Source of the DNA: Umezawaea endophytica
GTDB lineage: Bacteria > Actinomycetota > Actinomycetes > Mycobacteriales > Pseudonocardiaceae
Length of the DNA stretch: 64,000 bases
Reading direction: 5' to 3'
NCBI RefSeq assembly: GCF_025061645.1
Contig: NZ_JANYMP010000003.1
Coordinates: 304,065-368,064 of the forward strand
The position numbers and the translations under genes are program-made. Every line of letters begins with the position of its first letter. Within the stretch, counting starts at the first letter, position 1. The notes beneath the pieces were generated by a model. That model was not told the DNA's origin. It made no database searches and saw nothing but the letters and a program-made list of their open reading frames with translations. This document shows positions 61,569 to 64,000 of the stretch, piece by piece.

Positions 61569-61769
61569 TCCTGAACGACCTCCCGTGCCGTGTCAACGAC
61601 GCGGGACGAGCGCGTTCGACTTTAGGAAAAACCCCAAAGAGGGCAGCACAAAGCCCGGATTGCACTAATCTGTGGATTGGTGGCTGCCGGGCGGCGCCAA
61701 TGCCGCGCTTCGACCGTGTCGGTCGCACCAAGATCGCCGAACCGGTTCACTGAAAGCTTGAGAGGCGAA

Positions 61770-63017
61770 ATGGCTGTATCTGCCGATTCTGGAAAATTGC
61801 GTGAAGGCAGGCCGTTCGACCCGTATGGCGCCCATCGCGACGACCCGTACTCATTCCTGGCCGACATCGGGGACGCCGAGCCGGTGTTCTACGCCCCTCT
61901 GCTGGACGCGTGGTGCGTCACCCGGCGCGAGGACATGGTCGCCGTGCTCAAGGACGACCGGAGCTTCTCGGCGCGCGACCACAACCCGCGTCCCAAGGTC
62001 GCGCTGCCCGAGGACGTGAGCAGGATGTTCCGCACCTGGCGTGGCGCGGGCGCGGTGGCCGTCGGCTCGCTCGACCCGCCCGAGCACTCCAGGATCAGGG
62101 ACCTGCTCAACGCCGGGTTCACACCTGCCAGGGTCCGGGCGTTCGAACCCACGATGCGGGCCATCGCGACGGACCTCGCCGACCGCGTCGCGGTGGAGGA
62201 GGAGTTCGACTTCATCGCCGCGTTCGCCGTGCCGTACGCCCTGGAGGTGATGTGCCGCCGCCTCGGGGTCCCGGACGAGTACCTCGACCGGTGCCGGCTG
62301 TGGTCCGAGCAGCGCATCGAACTCATGATGTTGCAGCACGACACCGATCCCGACCTGCTGCGCGAGCACGCGAGCGGGCTGATGGAGTTCGGGGCGTTCG
62401 CCCGTTCGCTCGCGCAGGAGCGGCTGGTCGCACCGCGGGACGACCTGATCAGCGAACTGCTGCACGACGGCAGGGCGGGCAACACGCTCACCGCCGACGA
62501 GGTCGCCGTCCAGATCCCCACGCTGATCTTCGCGGGGCACATGACCTGCGCCGAGGCTCTCGGCACGATCCTCTTCCAGCAGCTCCGGTCACCCGGCGGC
62601 TGGGCCGAGGTCGTCGACGGGACGATCGCCACGCGGGACCTCGTCGAGGAGGGCCTGCGGTTCGACAGCCCGCTGGCGGGCATGTACCGGACCGCGACGC
62701 GTGACGTGGTGGTCGGCGACGTCCACCTGGTCGAGGGGAGCAGGCTGCTCCTGCTGTACGGGGCGGCGGGCCGGGACAGCCGCGCCCACGCGTGCCCGGC
62801 CGCGTTCAGCCCCGGCAGCCGGTCCGCCACGCACCTCGCGTTCGGGCACGGCATCCACTTCTGCCTCGGAGCCGGATTCGCCCGCGCGGAACTGGAGATC
62901 GCGGTGCGGGCCGTCGCCGCCAGGATGCCGGGTCTCGCGCTGGCACCTGGGCTGCCGCCGCGCCACCGGCCGGTGTTCCCGCTGCGGGCGTTGACCGAGC
63001 TGCGGGTACGGCAGTGA
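61770..63017 (+). CDS. Cytochrome P450 with altered I-helix (candidate nitrene-type cyclase)
   Basis: 415 residues. Haem loop FGHGIHFCLG (Cys365), ExxR E294/R297 and C-helix DPPEHSRIRDLL are normal. The I-helix reads F-A255-G256-H-M258-T259-C260: the acid of AGxD/ET is Met, although Thr is kept. Loss of this acid impairs proton delivery for O2 cleavage, so the enzyme may not be a monooxygenase. In benzastatin biosynthesis a P450 forms an iron-nitrene from an acetoxyamino-arene and cyclises the prenyl chain without O2; this gene is the best candidate here. It is divergent from the main operon. Confidence 0.92.
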   Translation: MAVSADSGKLREGRPFDPYGAHRDDPYSFLADIGDAEPVFYAPLLDAWCVTRREDMVAVLKDDRSFSARDHNPRPKVALPEDVSRMFRTWRGAGAVAVGSLDPPEHSRIRDLLNAGFTPARVRAFEPTMRAIATDLADRVAVEEEFDFIAAFAVPYALEVMCRRLGVPDEYLDRCRLWSEQRIELMMLQHDTDPDLLREHASGLMEFGAFARSLAQERLVAPRDDLISELLHDGRAGNTLTADEVAVQIPTLIFAGHMTCAEALGTILFQQLRSPGGWAEVVDGTIATRDLVEEGLRFDSPLAGMYRTATRDVVVGDVHLVEGSRLLLLYGAAGRDSRAHACPAAFSPGSRSATHLAFGHGIHFCLGAGFARAELEIAVRAVAARMPGLALAPGLPPRHRPVFPLRALTELRVRQ

Positions 63018-63023
63018 GAACGG

Positions 63024-63058
63024 CCTCGGCCTGCGCCACCGCGTGGCGCAGGCCGAGG
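63024..63058. terminator. Bidirectional hairpin terminator
   Basis: CCTCGGCCTGCGCCAC and GTGGCGCAGGCCGAGG form a perfect 16-bp stem with a 3-nt loop between the convergent P450 and methyltransferase stops. Confidence 0.88.
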
Positions 63059-63075
63059 AGCACGCGGCGAGCCCG

Positions 63076-63906
63076 TCAGGCGCGGACCGCGGCCAGGTAG
63101 AGGTAGCCCTGCTCCGGGGTGACCGCCGACAGGCGCATGAACGCCAGGAGCGAGGTGGCCTGCTCCTCGCCGACCAGGGCGGCCAGCTCGTCGTACTTGG
63201 TCTCCACGGCGTCGGCCATGACGGCGAGGGTCCGGTTGCAGTTGTCGCTGATGTCGCGGATCTCCACGTCGACGAAACCGTTGGCGGCCAACGCCGTCCG
63301 GTACTCGTCCACGGTGCCGAGGGACTTCACCGCGTAGTTCTCGCAGACGTGGTCCAGCACCTTGCGCCCCTCGGGGCTGACCGGGCCGCGCTCGATGACG
63401 TCGACGATGGCGAGGTGGCCGCCGGGGCGCAGGACGCGGGCGATCTCGGAGAGCACCTGGCCGCGGTCGGGCATGTGCCACATCGACTCGAACGCCCAGG
63501 CCGCGTCGAACGAGCCGTCGGGGAAGGGCATGTCCATCGCGTCCGTGAACTGGAACTTCGCCTTCTCGGCGAGCCCGGCCGCGGCGGCGAGTTCGTTGGC
63601 CTGCGCCACCTGGACGTGGCTGACGGAGATGCCGACCACGTCCACGTCACCGGTGCGGACGAGCCGCAGCGCGGGGTGGCCGATGCCGCAGCCGACGTCC
63701 AGGACCCGCTGACCGGGCCGCACGTCGAGACCCGAGATCATCATGTCGGTGAGCCGGTCGGTGGCCACCTCGATGGAACTGGTGTCGTCGGCGTCGTCCC
63801 AGTAGCCGTAGTGGTAATTGGGGCCCCACGCGGAGCCGTAGATCTGACCGATCCCGTCGTACACGTCGGCGACGTCGCTGGGAGCGGGAGACTGCTCGAT
63901 CGTCAT
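63076..63906 (-). CDS. SAM-dependent methyltransferase (RebM/UbiE-like)
   Basis: 276 residues from the ATG that has GGAG before it; an upstream ATG at 63918 lacks an RBS. The start VADVYDGIGQIYGSAWGPNYHYGYW and SAM motif I VLDVGCGIGHPALRLV, then DVVGISVSHVQVAQANELA and FPDGSFDAAWAFESMWHMPD are the pattern of RebM/MitM-type small-molecule methyltransferases. In benzastatins a methyltransferase (BezA) puts C-6 methyl on geranyl diphosphate; this enzyme could do the same or O/N-methylate the arene. Convergent with the Met-variant P450. The remaining bases to the window end are upstream region, G/C-only at the very edge. Confidence 0.88.
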   Translation of the reverse strand: MTIEQSPAPSDVADVYDGIGQIYGSAWGPNYHYGYWDDADDTSSIEVATDRLTDMMISGLDVRPGQRVLDVGCGIGHPALRLVRTGDVDVVGISVSHVQVAQANELAAAAGLAEKAKFQFTDAMDMPFPDGSFDAAWAFESMWHMPDRGQVLSEIARVLRPGGHLAIVDVIERGPVSPEGRKVLDHVCENYAVKSLGTVDEYRTALAANGFVDVEIRDISDNCNRTLAVMADAVETKYDELAALVGEEQATSLLAFMRLSAVTPEQGYLYLAAVRA

Positions 63907-64000
63907 GAGGAACTCCATATCGTTGTGGAGGTGGCGGGAAGTCGGCTCGACGGCTCACCGCGCGGGCGCCCGGCCGGGGGGGGCCCGCCCCGGCGGCCCC

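Overview
The window is high-GC DNA (about 70% by eye) with many GTG starts, TetR/MarR/AfsR-type regulators and a homologue of the mycobacterial mycothiol-dependent reductase Rv2466c. This points to an actinomycete, most likely a Pseudonocardiaceae such as Lentzea, Saccharothrix, Actinosynnema or Umezawaea; the assignment is inference. No rRNA, tRNA or CRISPR array was seen.

Left part (1-28 kb) is a patchwork of small catabolic and stress modules, most with a visible palindromic operator. In order: the end of an SDR gene; a secreted PA14/GH2 glycosidase with a LacI-type operator; an OhrR-like repressor operon; a nitrilase / glutamine-synthetase-like / GATase / DUF1097 operon with a FadR-type regulator and repeated TGGTCWGACCA sites; a TetR regulon (DsrE, FMN-binding protein, DsbA-like protein) with three copies of one operator; a MarR-controlled intradiol dioxygenase plus amidohydrolase-type decarboxylase; an Old Yellow Enzyme; an operon of three genes resembling carotenoid enzymes, two of them exported; and a large AfsR/SARP regulator facing two tandem imine-reductase-like genes.

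Middle (28.5-32.5 kb) is an insertion-sequence graveyard: one apparently intact IS110-family transposase, an IS110 remnant split by an IS5-like element, and a second decayed IS5-family copy. From 32.7 to 44.4 kb come mixed housekeeping and secreted genes: an unknown protein, lipoproteins, a cupin, a GH62 arabinofuranosidase with a ricin-type lectin domain, an inhibitor-I36-like protein, a MmyB-type regulator, ADH, AKR, a methyltransferase and a secreted five-repeat protein.

Right part (44.5-63.9 kb) is a biosynthetic gene cluster. A tightly coupled minus-strand operon (many 4-nt start/stop overlaps) carries polyprenyl diphosphate synthase, P450, UbiA prenyltransferase, arylamine N-acetyltransferase, PabAB, PabC, AurF-type N-oxygenase and class II DAHP synthase. 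This would make p-aminobenzoate, prenylate it, N-hydroxylate it and O/N-acylate it: the logic of the benzastatin pathway of Streptomyces. Beside it are a P450 whose I-helix acid is replaced by Met (candidate nitrene-type cyclase), a RebM-like methyltransferase, and extra tailoring genes not expected in benzastatins: a carboxylic acid reductase coupled to a GMC oxidoreductase, another P450 and a TobZ/NodU-type carbamoyltransferase. The predicted product is a prenylated, N-oxidised and probably cyclised p-aminobenzoate derivative with its carboxyl reduced and possibly carbamoylated. No pathway-specific regulator or exporter lies inside the cluster in this window, which ends just after the methyltransferase start.
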